Below are positions 35,927 to 47,115 of a stretch of DNA of 64,000 nt, in pieces; within the stretch, counting starts at the first letter, position 1, and the number at the start of each line of letters is the position of its first letter. The notes beneath the pieces are model-generated. The model was not told where the DNA came from. It did no database searches and saw nothing but the letters and a program-made list of their open reading frames with translations. A program made the translations under genes and the position numbers. The stretch covers positions 317,517,541 to 317,581,540 of the forward strand of contig NC_081405.1 of the NCBI RefSeq assembly GCF_030272615.1. The letters run 5' to 3'. This DNA comes from Cryptomeria japonica (taxonomy: Eukaryota; Streptophyta; Pinopsida; Cupressales; Cupressaceae).

Positions 35927-35931
35927 GAATC
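35927..35931. other. Target-site duplication of element G, right copy
   Basis: GAATC, identical to 28044-28048. The element F integrase resumes here. Confidence 0.9.
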
Positions 35932-37617
35932 AAATCAAGCACATCATTAGATTTATCATGTATTTTCTAAAAATAAGTTCTAACTTGCTTTCCCAATTGA
36001 CATTCCTTACATACTGGATTTTGAGGCTTTATAATCTTAGGTATATCTCTAGCTGCCTTTGTTGAACTAATCTTAACTATACAATCAAAATTAACATGAC
36101 ACAACCTCTTATGCCATAACCAACTCTCATCAATATGAGCAATCAAACATGTCTTATCACTGATGTTCAATTAAAAGATATTACCTCTAGTTTGAGTACC
36201 GGTTGCAATCTCCAAACCACTCTTGTTAATGATTTTGCATTTTCTATCTTTGAACTGAAGTTGGAATCCCTTATCCACCAATTGACCAACACTTAAATGA
36301 TTGTGCTTTAAACGTTCTACATAGTAGTCATTATCAGTATTATGCTTACCATCCAGAGAAAGAATACCTCTACCTTTGATCATACATTCTTTGTCATCCC
36401 CAAATCTGACTTGACGACCATTGTATTCTTGCAAGGACAAAACATTTCTTTTATCTCCAGTCATATGATGTGAGTATCCACTACCAATTACCCATTCATC
36501 CTTGTCTTCAAATTTTTCTGCCAGGGCCTTTTCTTCATTCTTGATAACTAGTTCCAATTCATCTTCCTTTATAGCATAGAGCACGCATTCATTTCCATTA
36601 TCGGATCCACTAGCAAAGTTTGTTAATGGTTCATCATCTGAGTCATCATTTACTCCTTCCTCATCCGCTATGTAGCATAGTTTGTTTTTCTTGAATCTAT
36701 ATTTGTTTTGATTAGGCTTAAATAATTTTGTAACTCTTTCTTCAAATCTTGCATTCCTTTCAAGACATCTAGATGCAAAATGACCAATCTTATTACATAC
36801 AAACCATTTAAAAGGTGCTTTTCCTTCATACTTACTTCATGTCGGTCCTTTAGATACTCTTCTAGAAAATAAGGCTTGAAGTTGCTCAAATTCTTCATCC
36901 TCTTTCCTCATATCTTCCAATTATTTTGCATATAGGACTTTCCAATCACTTTTGATGGTAGATGATGATGCATGAAAAGAAGGTTGAGACTTTGTAGCTC
37001 CAGAGGGTCCAAATTCTTCAAGCTCAAAAGAAGACAATTTCCCAATCAGAATGTCTCTGTTAACTGAAATGTTTGTCATTGTTCTCAGTTCCTTAATTAC
37101 AGTAGACTTCATCTTGTAAGCTGGTGGTAGGGCTCTCAAAAATTTGTAAACAATTTCATCTACACTTAGAGATCCTCCACAATAATGAATTCCCATGACA
37201 ATCTCATTTACTTTTTCCATAAATGCAACAATTCTTTCATTATCTTTCATCTTCAAGTTTTCATATCTTACCTGGTAACCATCAACTTTAGCAATTTTGA
37301 AAGTAGGGTCACATTCATTTAGAGTTTGCAATTTATTAGTCAATCCCATGTTTTGCTGATTAGTGAGTGCACACAAGAGGGCTTCTCTTTCTCTGCAATC
37401 ATTTTTCAATATTTTTGTCCAAGTCTGCTAGAGCAGGATTGCCAAATTCTAGATCATAAGGTATATATATTTTCTCAGTGGTCTCCCAAATATCCTTGCC
37501 AAGAAATATAAAATGAGTCTCCATTCAGATTTTCCATATCCCATAGTTTGTTCCATCAAGCTTAGGGATTTCTCTTCTGAAAATAGCTGCAGGTGGATTT
37601 GAATTATTAGTTGCCAT
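35932..37617 (-). pseudogene. Element F gag, protease and N-terminal integrase, broken
   Basis: The gag ATG is at 37615-37617 (MATNNSNPPAAIFRREIPKL), followed by Gag blocks IHYCGGSLSVDEIVYKFLRA and LPPAYKMKSTVIKELR. A decayed zinc knuckle lies near 36790. The protease piece 36584-36171 has HHMTGDKRNVLS and YYVERLKHNHLSVGQL. Its active site reads G-S-G, so the catalytic Asp is changed. The integrase HHCC region (LCHVNFDCIVKI...CKECQLGKQ) occupies 36170-35967 and is cut by element G. Confidence 0.87.
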
Positions 37618-37661
37618 AGGATCTACCTCAAGTGGTTAAGCTTTTGCAATAGAGGACCAAA

Positions 37662-37673
37662 TCTCTAATACCA
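37662..37673 (-). other. Element F primer-binding site (tRNA-Met)
   Basis: On the minus strand TGGTATTAGAGA, two bases from the LTR. It is a mutated form of TGGTATCAGAGC. Confidence 0.78.
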
Positions 37674-37675
37674 AT

Positions 37676-38914
37676 TATTAGAATAATTGATGGACAACTA
37701 AGAGGGGGGGGGTGAATCAGTTGTCAATAGATTATATTAATCAAACCACTTTATAACCTTTAACCGGAGCACATAAACATTAAATACCAGAATAGCAGAA
37801 ACAGATACTGGTAAGCGATAAAACTTAAGTATGAAATAGAGAATCAACAAAATGCAACAATACCATATAACACCATGATTTGTACATGGAAAACTCGATA
37901 AAGAAAAAAACCATGGTGGGAAGCCTACCCATAGTCAGATAATACTTCTGTAAAAAGTATGTGATACAATAAAGGGCCTGCACATGCAGAAAGGCACATT
38001 GCCTAGAGCGTACTACTCATTACAAAGTAGTCTCACTAACTACAGAGAGGTTATTAGCACCTCAATATAATTTGACAACAATCCAAAACAATAAACTGCC
38101 AATGATAGCATCTACCATGCCTGATTACAGTCCAGGTAAAGCTCAATGCCAGAGGCCTTTAACCTCTTACATAAACCCAATCCGATCACCTATGATCGAC
38201 CAAATCTCCTTTGCATATGATCTTTTCATTATTCATACATTTTATTCCATGACCATGATCTATAGAGAGATCTTACATAAATTTATACAAACCCTAAGGC
38301 CTAAACCAATTAGGTCAGCCACCTAAAAGATATTACAATAAGATCATTACATACATCCACATTAAAATGATATACCATGTCATCTTTAGACCAAAACAAC
38401 ATTAACCAATCCATAAATCATCCCAGTAATGTGTAGAGAACACGTTACATGATACTGGTCCATACCCTAGACCCAAATAGATTCACCACGCCAAAGCAAT
38501 GTCTCCAATCAGTCAAGGCATGAACAAAGATCACCTTCTGCATCCTGAATTCCATCTAGAAGCCACACCAACACCACTTTTGCATCCTGTCAAAGATTCT
38601 CAGTAAAAGCTCTGTCAGTAAAACCCTAAACCCTTACCGGTATAGGCTTACTAGAGTGTATGATAGAATTTGATCATCAAGTCAATACCAACTAACCAAA
38701 ATATACTCCAAAAACATGCAACACACTAAACCAAACATATTCCATTTATCCAAACATGTTGGTAGTAACCAACTGACAGTCCCTTATGTTGGTAACACTA
38801 GTTCTTCTACTAGTAACCAAAATCTGTCTATTGGTAATTAATCATAATAGCTAGTGTTGACATCAATGACAAAAATCAATGCAACACATAATTAATTCCT
38901 TCATATTGCCAACA
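37676..38914 (-). repeat. Element F 5' LTR (1239 bp)
   Basis: On the plus strand it runs from TATTAGAATAATTG to CATATTGCCAACA. A 9-base G-run next to GTGAATCAG lies at about 37704-37712, and TGTTGACATCAATGACA lies at 38855-38871. Its right half aligns with 24588-25188. Confidence 0.88.
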
Positions 38915-39118
38915 ATATGTATACAAGTATACATATATACATATATATGTATGTATATATATATGTACATATATATATATGTATAAATATATATATTCAT
39001 ACATATACATATACAATTTATATATATGTATATATATACATACATATATATATACACTTATATATATACATATATATGTATATATATATATATATGTACA
39101 CATATATTCATATACTTA
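38915..39118. repeat. TA/TATG-rich microsatellite
   Basis: About 200 bp of alternating TATATA, TATG and TACA steps start right at the outer edge of the element F LTR. The Tyr/Ile-rich frames across it on both strands are repeat artefacts. Confidence 0.9.
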
Positions 39119-39373
39119 TTAAAATTATTTGTTATTATTTTTTGTTTATACATTTAAATACGTTTTACATCCAATTATGGTTTTTGCATTATTTCAACCT
39201 TGTATTAAAGCTCTAAGTATAGTCATAGCACAAAACCAAAGATCACAGTCAATTGGCTCGGCACACACTGCACGACAACCTATCCTACTCAGACCAACGA
39301 CAAGCAAAGGTTATAGGTACTAACCCTGCTCCCCCATCGAAGCAACACGAGGTGGACACCTAGGACCTATGTG
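39119..39373. other. Unassigned spacer
   Basis: This lies between the microsatellite and solo LTR S2. I see no gene or repeat signature. Confidence 0.4.
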
Positions 39374-39378
39374 CTACT

Positions 39379-39462
39379 TGTTGGCCTATTGTCATTGATG
39401 TCATTGATGTGATTTTGTCTGACATGTATTCTTTTAATTTCATCCAACATTTTGCTTTAGTA
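39379..39462 (+). repeat. Solo LTR S2, left part
   Basis: It starts TGTTGGCCTATTGTCATTGA, a copia LTR edge with the conserved TTGTCATTGATG motif. CTACT precedes it (39374-39378) and CTACC follows the right part (46277-46281), consistent with a diverged 5-bp target duplication. The LTR is cut at 39462 by the composite element. Confidence 0.72.
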
Positions 39463-39599
39463 TGTTACAAGTGTGGTTGCCTTTGCACCAAAAGATTAAC
39501 CTTTCAATGTCTGACACAACCACTAGACTTATAGAATCCACAGGAGGTTGTTAAACCATGTTGCAAATCCCCATGAGGGACACTAGCCCATTGCCAACA
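39463..39599 (-). repeat. TRIM-like short LTR, 3' copy (137 bp)
   Basis: On the plus strand it runs from TGTTACAAGTGTGG to GCCCATTGCCAACA. It aligns with 45352-45462 except for about 26 extra bases in the middle (ACCTTTCAATG...). Confidence 0.78.
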
Positions 39600-39667
39600 A
39601 TCCCCCTCCCAGTGTCACTCATTGCGGCCTGCGTGGTTCGAACCTATGTCCAAGCTCTGATACCACT
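39600..39667 (-). other. Miniature internal region with PBS and polypurine tract (68 bp)
   Basis: On the minus strand it begins with PBS TGGTATCAGAGC (39665-39654) and ends with GGGAGGGGGAT (39610-39600) against the short LTR, as in TRIM elements. Between them, GGTTCGAACC at about 39637-39646 looks like an RNA polymerase III B box or the T-arm of a tRNA. It has no coding capacity. Confidence 0.7.
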
Positions 39668-40729
39668 TGTTAGGTCCCAAAGACAACTGAGAGGGGGGGG
39701 GGGTGAATTAGTTGTCAAATAATTTTAAACCAAAAACAACTTCACCAACTTAATGCTTAATACTGGTAAACCAGTTCAATATGCCAGTAGATAGTTTTGA
39801 CAGTTAATTGCTATACCAGTAAGGATTAGTGCATGAAACATAAACACAAATTCATCCACAACACATAACACCAATATTTGTACATGGAAACCCTGTAAGG
39901 GGAAAAACCATGGTGGGAAATCTTACCCACAATCAGATGATACTACTACAGATAGTAAATGTAAATAAATGGGGTCTGCACATGCAAAAAGCCAACCGCC
40001 TAGAGCTCACTGCTCAAACACAAAATGGGAGTCACACTAACTACAATTGGATGGTTAAATCCAATAAGAATGTACTATACAAAATAGCATCTTCATATGC
40101 TAGATTCAGTACCGGTGTAATGCTGATATGCTTTCACAAAAACCTACCTTCACCTTCAAATGATGTGTGCATGTATAGCTCTGCTTAATCTCGCATATAC
40201 CTTCACACAATCCTTTTTCGCATTCCACATTTGATCTTACAAATAAGATCTTACATTTATACCATAACCTAAGACCAATTTTAGTAGGTCAGCTCTACAA
40301 TATATTACAATAAAAACATTTTACAAACAATATAATAGCCGATGCAATAACCGATTGAACATGTTGGCTTAATGCATTTACAACAATAATTAATCATCTC
40401 CATAGCGTGGCATGTTGATCTGGAAAAGATAAACCTGCTGGTGTAACCCTAGACCTATTTGCTGGTAACAACAAATATGGAACTTTGAATATACCAATGA
40501 ACAAAACTCCTGGAGAAGATGTCCAAATGATGGCTTTGACATAACCATGTGTTTTCGATATCATTCCAAGTGTCGATGATCATTATATCTTGTTGGTGTA
40601 CTAGATACTAGTAACTATGCAATAGTTACTTGCTTACCGGTTAATGTTGCTGATTCTCCAAGTTGTCAGAGTTGATAAGAGTTTAGTAGGTGTTGACATC
40701 AATGACAAAACCATACCAAAATACCAACA
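39668..40729 (-). repeat. Element H long copia LTR (1062 bp, single copy)
   Basis: On the plus strand it runs from TGTTAGGTCCC to AATACCAACA. It has the G-run/GTGAATTAG block at about 39694-39709 and TGTTGACATCAATGACA at 40691-40707. A polypurine tract abuts its right side and a PBS its left side, so both flanks are internal sequence. Confidence 0.85.
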
Positions 40730-41009
40730 ATCTCCCCCTTTGGCATTAATGGCAACACAAGATGGAAAAACCATCAAAGTGCCAAAACAGAAATGCCAAA
40801 TACCAAAAATCAGTAATCTCCAAAAAGATTATAAACAGAAATCAAAATACAGATACAGAGAGTAATAATCTCTCCTAAATAACAATCTCTCCCTTTCAGA
40901 GCAACATGTGTTTTCCTTGTGTTTTTCAAAGTTTTTCCATACCAATCTCTCCCTAAAAGATAATGTTTTTTTCCATAGATATCTCTCCCCCTTTGACATC
41001 AAATGCCAA
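40730..41009 (-). other. Element H polypurine tracts
   Basis: The tract next to the LTR is 40730-40741 (minus strand AAAGGGGGAGAT). A second one at 40981-40994 (AAAGGGGGAGAGAT) lies about 250 bp upstream, next to GGCATTTGATGTC. Confidence 0.8.
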
Positions 41010-41152
41010 AGTTACAATAAAACCAAGTTCATATACAAAATACCAATCAATTCAATATACCAACTACTCCCTCTGAGAAGTAGCTTCCCATCAAAGACTG
41101 GAATAAAAGATTTCTCTATTAAATCTATCGGTTGATGTCAATCATCAACTAT

Positions 41153-44100
41153 CTAAGTTTCTACCGGTGGTGGTATGACTCCAAGCTAATCTCTGAGATA
41201 TTCAAAAGTCTCCTTAGGTAAAGGTTTAGTAAAAATATCTGCAATCTGCTCTTTAGTATTCACATAAACTAGTTTTATCTCCTTTGCTTCAACATTCTCC
41301 CTTAGAAAATTCAATTTGATATAAACATGTTTGGTTTTATAATGTAGTCCCAGATTCTTAGATATATTAATTGCTGCAGTGTTATCACAATAGATAGTAA
41401 TAGGTTCCTTGCATTTTACCTTTATGCCTTTCAACATTTGCTTAAGCCATAGTACCTATGTATAGTTAGTTGCTACTGCAACATATTCTGATTCTGCTGT
41501 TCATAAAGACGTACAACTTTGTTTCTTACTCAACCAAGAAACTAATCTGTTTCTAAGAAAGAATGCTCTGCCAGAGGTACTTTTTCTATCATCCACATCT
41601 CCTACCCAATTTCCATCTGTGTATGCACATAATTCAAAGTTTTCATCTCTAGGATACCATAATCCAAGATTTATAGTGCCTTGTAAGTACCAGAAAATCC
41701 TTTTTACTACTGATTCATGATTTTCTCTAGGATTACTTTGAAATCTTGAAACAATACATACTGCATTCATAATATCAAGTCTTGTTTGTGTTAAATATAG
41801 TAAACCTCTTATCATAGATTTGTATCTAGTTGGATTAACAGGTGTAGATTCATCCCTTTGTGATAATTTGTCATTTGTTGTCATAGGTGTGCTTACCGGT
41901 TTAGAGTTCTCCATCCCAAATTTCTTTAGTAACTCTTTTAAGTATCTGGATTGACTCAAGAATATACCTTTATCAGTTTGTGAAATCTACAATCCTAAAA
42001 GGAAATTTATTTCTCCAATCATAGACATTTCAAATTCTTGTTTCTTTTTAATAGAAAATTCTTTACATAATCCATCTTCTCCTCCAAAGATTATATCATC
42101 AACAAATACTTCTAAAATCAAGATGTCATCATTAGTTACTTTATAATATAAATTGATGTCTGCATTTCCTTTAGTAAAACCAATCTTTAAAAGATACTTA
42201 TCCAATCTTGCATACCAAGCTCTTAGAGCTTGTTTTAGTCCATATAGAGATTTCCTTAACCTGCAAACCATATCATTATCATCTGTCAAAAAAAATCCAT
42301 CAGGTTGTTCAATGTATACTTCCTCTTCAAGATCTCCATTCAAAAATGCATCAGGTTGTTCAATGTAGTTCTTGTGTGTTGCAAAAGCCAAAAATAATCT
42401 GACTGCCTCAATTCTAGCTACCAGTGCAAAGGTTTCATTAAAATCAACTCCTTCTTTCTGAGAATATCCCTTACACACTAGTCTTTCTTTATTTCTGATA
42501 ACCTTACCATATTCATTAAGTTTGTTTCTAAATACCCATTTGGTTCCAATTATATTTTTATCTTTAGGTCGGGGAACTAATGTCCAAGTGTTGTTTTTCT
42601 CAATTTGTTCTAATTCTTCTTCCATAGCCTTAATCCAAAATTTATCTTCACATGCCTCATTAACAAATGATGGTTCAATTTGAGAAATAAGACATACCTC
42701 TTCATTTTCCAATCTTCCTCTTGTCATAACTCCTTAAAACTTGTTTCCAATTATTTGATCTTCAGAATGATTCAGTCTTATGTATCAGGGTGTCTTTGTT
42801 TGTTGTTGTTCCTTAGTTACTGTGGAATCCTCAAATGATACCGAGGTAACTGGATCTTCATTTTGTACCGGTGGATTTATAGTAGGTTCATTTATCAAAA
42901 TTTCTATTGCCGGTTCAAAGTCTATATACCTTGAAGTTCCTCTGAATTGTTCATCAATTTTTACATTTGTACTTTCAACAATTTTCTGCAATCTTTTTTT
43001 GGAACATCTATATGCCTTTCTCTTAGATGAATAACCAAGAAATATTCCTTCATCACTTCTAGGATCAAACTTGCACACATACTCATCTCTTCTGATATAA
43101 CATTTACTTCCAAAAATTCTGAAATACTTAAGAGTAGGAGTATTACCAAACCATAGTTCATGAGGGGTCTTACCGGTTTCACCTTTGATGTGAACTTTGT
43201 TAAATGTATAGACTGATGTACTAACTACTTCTCTCCAATATACATGTGCTAGGTTTTCTTCTGATAACACACTTCTTGCTGCATCCAAGATAGTTCTGTT
43301 TTTCCTTTCAACAACTCCATTCTGTTGTGGTGTCTGAGGTGCTGATAGCTATCTTTTGATTCCATTTACTTCACAGAATGTATTAAATTCCATAGATGTA
43401 AATTCACCTCCTTGATCTGATCTTAAACATTTGATTTTCTTACCGGTTTCATTTTCTACCGTTGCTTTGAACAGTTTGAACTTTTCGAGTGCTTCTGATT
43501 TTTCTCTAAGAAAAGTAACCCAACACATTCTAGAATAGTCATCAATAATTAGCATGAAATATATATCACCTTGTAAGCTTTTAGTTCTAGTTGGACCACA
43601 TAAATCAGTGTGAACCAAATCAAGAGCATTATTGGATTTTTCAGGAATACTTTTGAAACTAGCTCTAACTTGTTTTCCAAATTGACATTCCTTACATACT
43701 GTATTATGAGGTTTGACAATTTTAGGTAAATCTCTAACTGCCTTAGTAGTACTAATCTTTACCATGCAATCAAAGTTTACATGATAGAGTCTCTTATGTC
43801 ATAACCAAATTTCATCTATATGTACAATTAAGCATGTATTTTCATTGTTATTCAAATGAAAGATATTACCTCTAGTCTGATTACCGGTTGCAATTTCCAA
43901 ACTAGTTCTATTCATGATTTTGCATTTTCCATTTTTGAATTGTAACTGAAATCCTTTCTCAACTAATTGACCAACACTCAAAAGATTATTCTTTAATCCT
44001 TCAACATAGTAAACATTATCAGTTTTATGCTTACCATCAAGAGATATTGTACCCTTACCTTTGATTGAACAAGCTTTGTCATCTTGAAATCTCACTAAGC

Positions 44101-44345
44101 CTCCATTGTCTTCTTGAAAGTTCAAGAATTTACTTTTGTCTCCTATCATATGATGTGAGCATCCTAAATCAATGATCCATTCATCCTTTACTTTAACTTT
44201 AGCTGCCAGGGCCTGTACTACCGGTTGAGCAGTAGGTGTCGGTTGATCTTCTGTTATAGCAACAAAAACCCATCCATTGTCTATTGGATCTTCATCAAAA
44301 TCATCAGTCACACCTTCATCAGCAATGTAACAAGATTTGTCTTTA
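41153..44345 (-). pseudogene. Element H pol: protease, integrase, RT, RNase H in one frame with several stops
   Basis: All pieces lie in one frame, which makes this the best-preserved pol here. The protease (HHMIGDKSKFLNFQ, about 44190-43800) has a D-L-G active site instead of D-S-G. Integrase follows: CKECQFGKQ, LIIDDYSRMCWVTFLREKSE, CLRSDQGGEFTSMEF, QQNGVVERKNRTI. RT has [28 protein letters not shown] and FVDD (42095-42106). The block normally reading VYQMDVK with the first catalytic Asp is replaced by a second YIEQPD (about 42348-42372). RNase H has YCDNTAAINISKN and FTKPLPKETFEYLRD and ends at 41153. Stops include 43798-43800, one near 43346, 41987-41989 and 41456-41458. Confidence 0.9.
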
Positions 44346-45295
44346 TTCTTCTTAAATTTGTATCTCTAATTTTCAGGGTTAGGCTTGTATGTTCTTCTAG
44401 CTTCTTCTCTTATTCTAGCATGTCTATCACGGCATCTTGAAGCCATATGACCAATCTTATTGCAGTTAAAACATTTAAAGGGCACTTTACCTTCATACTT
44501 ACTTCCAACTGGACCTTTAGGCATTTTCCTTGCCAATAGTGCTTCAAGTCCTTCAAGTTCTTCATTTTCTTTCCTACTTTCTTCAAGTTCTCTTGCATAA
44601 AAGGCTTTCCAATCAGATTTGTCAAATGATGTAGTAGATGATGTTGATGCTTTAAAGGCCAAATCTGTCTTTATGGTAGCAATAGGACCAAATTCTTCAA
44701 TTTCAAAAGTTGAAAGTTTTCCAATCAATGTATCCCTAGTAACTGATGTATTAGGCATTGTTCTTAACTCATTTATAGCAGTGACTTTCATTTTATATGC
44801 TGGTGGCAATCCTCTTAAAACTTTTGAAACAATTTCATCCTCACTTAAGGTTCCTCCACAACATTTAATACCCAAAACAATTTCATTTACTCTTTCCATA
44901 AAAGCAGAAATCCTTTCATCTTCTTCCATTTTTAGATGTTCATACCTGACTCAGAAGCTTTCAAGTTTTACAATTTTGACTATGGAATCTCCTTCATTTA
45001 GTGTTTCCAAATGATCCCAAATAGCTTTAGTAGTAGACCTATTTGATAGTCCCATAATTTGTTGATCTGATAATGCGCTCAAAAGTGCTTGTCTTGCTTT
45101 GCAATCATTTTCCTCATCTTTTGTCAAGTTAGCTGGACTAGGCTGACCTTGTATAGCAGCAATATAACCATTCTTTGTAACTTCCCAGATGTCTTTTCTA
45201 ATGCAATTCAAATGTGTCTCCATTCTAATCTTCCATATGTCATAGTTCGTTCCCTCACGTTTAAGACTATCCTTCCTAAAATAATTAGTAGACAT
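44346..45295 (-). pseudogene. Element H gag with one or two stops
   Basis: The ATG at 45295 gives MSTNYFRKDSLKREGTNYDI, the copia Gag N-terminus, 42 bp from the PBS. After a TGA near 44948 (in place of the Trp seen in relatives) the frame continues through LPPAYKMKVTAINELRTMPN, a charged segment and an intact zinc knuckle CFNCNKIGHMASRC near 44470-44430. The protein would package RNA in virus-like particles. It shares the pol frame downstream. Confidence 0.88.
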
Positions 45296-45337
45296 TGGAT
45301 CTCCTCAAGCTATTAAACTTCTGCAAAAGAGGACTAA

Positions 45338-45349
45338 GCTCTGATACCA
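45338..45349 (-). other. Element H primer-binding site (tRNA-Met)
   Basis: On the minus strand TGGTATCAGAGC, a perfect copia-type site. It stands next to the short TRIM-like LTR rather than a copy of the long copia LTR. Confidence 0.85.
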
Positions 45350-45351
45350 CT

Positions 45352-45462
45352 TGTTACAAGTGTGGTTTCCATTGCATCAAAAGATCAACATCTTATAGAA
45401 TTCATAGGAGGCTGTTAAACCATGTCATGAATCCCTGCAGGGACGTTGGCCCACTACCAACA
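45352..45462 (-). repeat. TRIM-like short LTR, 5' copy (111 bp)
   Basis: TGTTACAAGTGTGGTTTCC to CACTACCAACA. It matches 39463-39599 in order and sequence, with an internal gap. TATTA follows. Confidence 0.78.
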
Positions 45463-45467
45463 TATTA

Positions 45468-46276
45468 TATTTTATTTATTTAATATGCAATGTATGTATG
45501 CTTACTTCATGCAATTTTGAGGTCCAATATCTACCTTATCGGAAGGTATTTTGGGTCTGATTCCATCTGGATGTGATAAAGACATAATCTAAAAGGTGTT
45601 TTTGGATCCGATCTTATCAGGACATATTGGAGGTATGTATTACAAAGTAATTGTGGATCAAGATTGAAGCCAACATCTTATGAAGACATTTTGGTGTTGC
45701 ATGTGGATATTTCGGTCTCACCCCTTTTTGGTTGAGCCAATTCATCAGGATATTTGGTGTAGATATATATAACCATTAATTTTGCAAGTTAGAGATATGG
45801 TTGTTGAAAAATAACTATTGTGTACATTATTGTATATTTGAAATTTTTGTGGATGTGAATATTGTTATGTGTTGTATGTATAGTGGATGTAAAAAGTAGA
45901 TTATGCACTTCAACGAAACTATAATTCATGCATATGTCAGATGCAACTCTAACAATTCAATTTTTTTATTTTATCACCTGCTAGTGAGCCTTTTGTATGC
46001 GGGTAGTGAGCCCTCCACGCAGTGATCCCCCATGGATAGTGAGCGACCCTTTTGTTCTATGTCACTTGTTATATATTACATCATACTTGAAAGATCACTC
46101 TCTTCGTGGTTTTTCCCATATTGGGTTTTCCATGTGCAAATCTAATGTTATGTGTTTTGTGTTAAATTCATTTATTGTATTTAAATTATGTTATGAGATT
46201 GGTTAGTTAGAAGTTTCAATAAGTTCAAGGGAATACTAATCTACCCCTCCCCTCTTAGAATTTTGAATATTCAACA
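45468..46276 (+). repeat. Solo LTR S2, right part
   Basis: Non-coding LTR sequence with the GTAGTGAGCCCTCC/AGTGAGC repeats, a GGTTTTTCCCATATTGGGTT block and the terminal CCCCTCCCCTCTTAG...CAACA. No PBS follows it at 46277, which argues for a solo LTR. It is continuous with 39379-39462 once the composite is removed. Confidence 0.72.
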
Positions 46277-46711
46277 CTACCTCCCACTACCACCTTCAAA
46301 AGTCAAGAGATCTCACTTAGTCCTAAGATCAAGACGAGTTGATGTCTGGTTCCTACAAGCTGCATCTACAAGGAAAATCCATCTAATATCAAGTTTATAT
46401 GTATATACATGAAAATATATATCATTGATAAAATGAGGATGATTGTGAACCCATATGCCTCTTGGAACAAGTGATATGAGGTTCCAATTGATTAAAAAAA
46501 AGGACTCTAGATCATGACTTGACAAGAGAAAATTTATATTAACTAATTCTTATCTTTTATACAAGAAGATACACTCGTTAAGTAATATACAAAGGATATC
46601 ATATCATGCATGCCTTAGCTTTCATGTTAGACTCAAAACTAGCTTAAGTATTGTCTTGTTTAAAAAAGGGCTTATGTGTTGGTTCCATGTCAAAAAAAAT
46701 TAAGGCATTAC
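46277..46711. other. AT-rich spacer
   Basis: No supported gene. The minus-strand frame at 46313-46525 has no recognisable domain. Confidence 0.4.
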
Positions 46712-47115
46712 AGTAGATGATATTGTACTTATATGTGCAAGGACATGTATGATGGTTATATTTCTCACCTTCGCAGTTAATTTTATCCTACTGTTAAATA
46801 GGAAATTAGGCCCATTCAAAAGTAGCAATTTTTTCACATTTTTTAACTAAATTTAAAAATATTGATTTTCTTATAATGTCTTAAATTTTATGTTATAAGA
46901 ATTGGTATTAATAAAAATATACTATGCCTTAGACTCTTAAAATTATCAATTAGAATTAATTTCCCTCTGAAAAGGGTATTTATATTTAACTTGCTAGGGC
47001 TAATATTTTACTATACAATTAAATTTGACAACATAGTGGACTCCAACCAAATATAATACAAAAGGACATTCATTTACCACCACAACATACATACATTCAA
47101 ATGTATATTTAAATT
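46712..47115. repeat. Dispersed duplication, copy 1, first part
   Basis: It aligns with 52593-52990 (AATAGGAAA.TAGGCCCA, TATAATGTCTTAAA, GGTATTAAT, GTGGACTCCAACCAAAT). It ends where another repeat is inserted. Confidence 0.7.

Larger units (their letters stand above)
39463..45462 (-). mobile_element. Composite retroelement: TRIM-like element carrying a copia LTR-gag-pol unit (H)
   Basis: Minus-strand order: short LTR (45462-45352), tRNA-Met PBS, copia gag-pol, polypurine tract, long copia LTR (40729-39668), second PBS, 68-bp internal stretch ending in a purine tract, short LTR (39599-39463). TAGTA (39458-39462) and TATTA (45463-45467) flank the whole unit, so it most likely inserted as one piece. 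The two short LTRs are clearly alike, while the long LTR occurs once. Both PBS/LTR junctions share GCTCTGATACCACTTGTTA. That is the pattern expected if a one-LTR copia circle recombined at the PBS of a TRIM, or if RT switched templates there. Confidence 0.75.

Noticed and set aside
38863-39216. Tyr/Ile-rich open frames on both strands
   Set aside because: They are translations of the TA/TATG microsatellite at 38915-39118.
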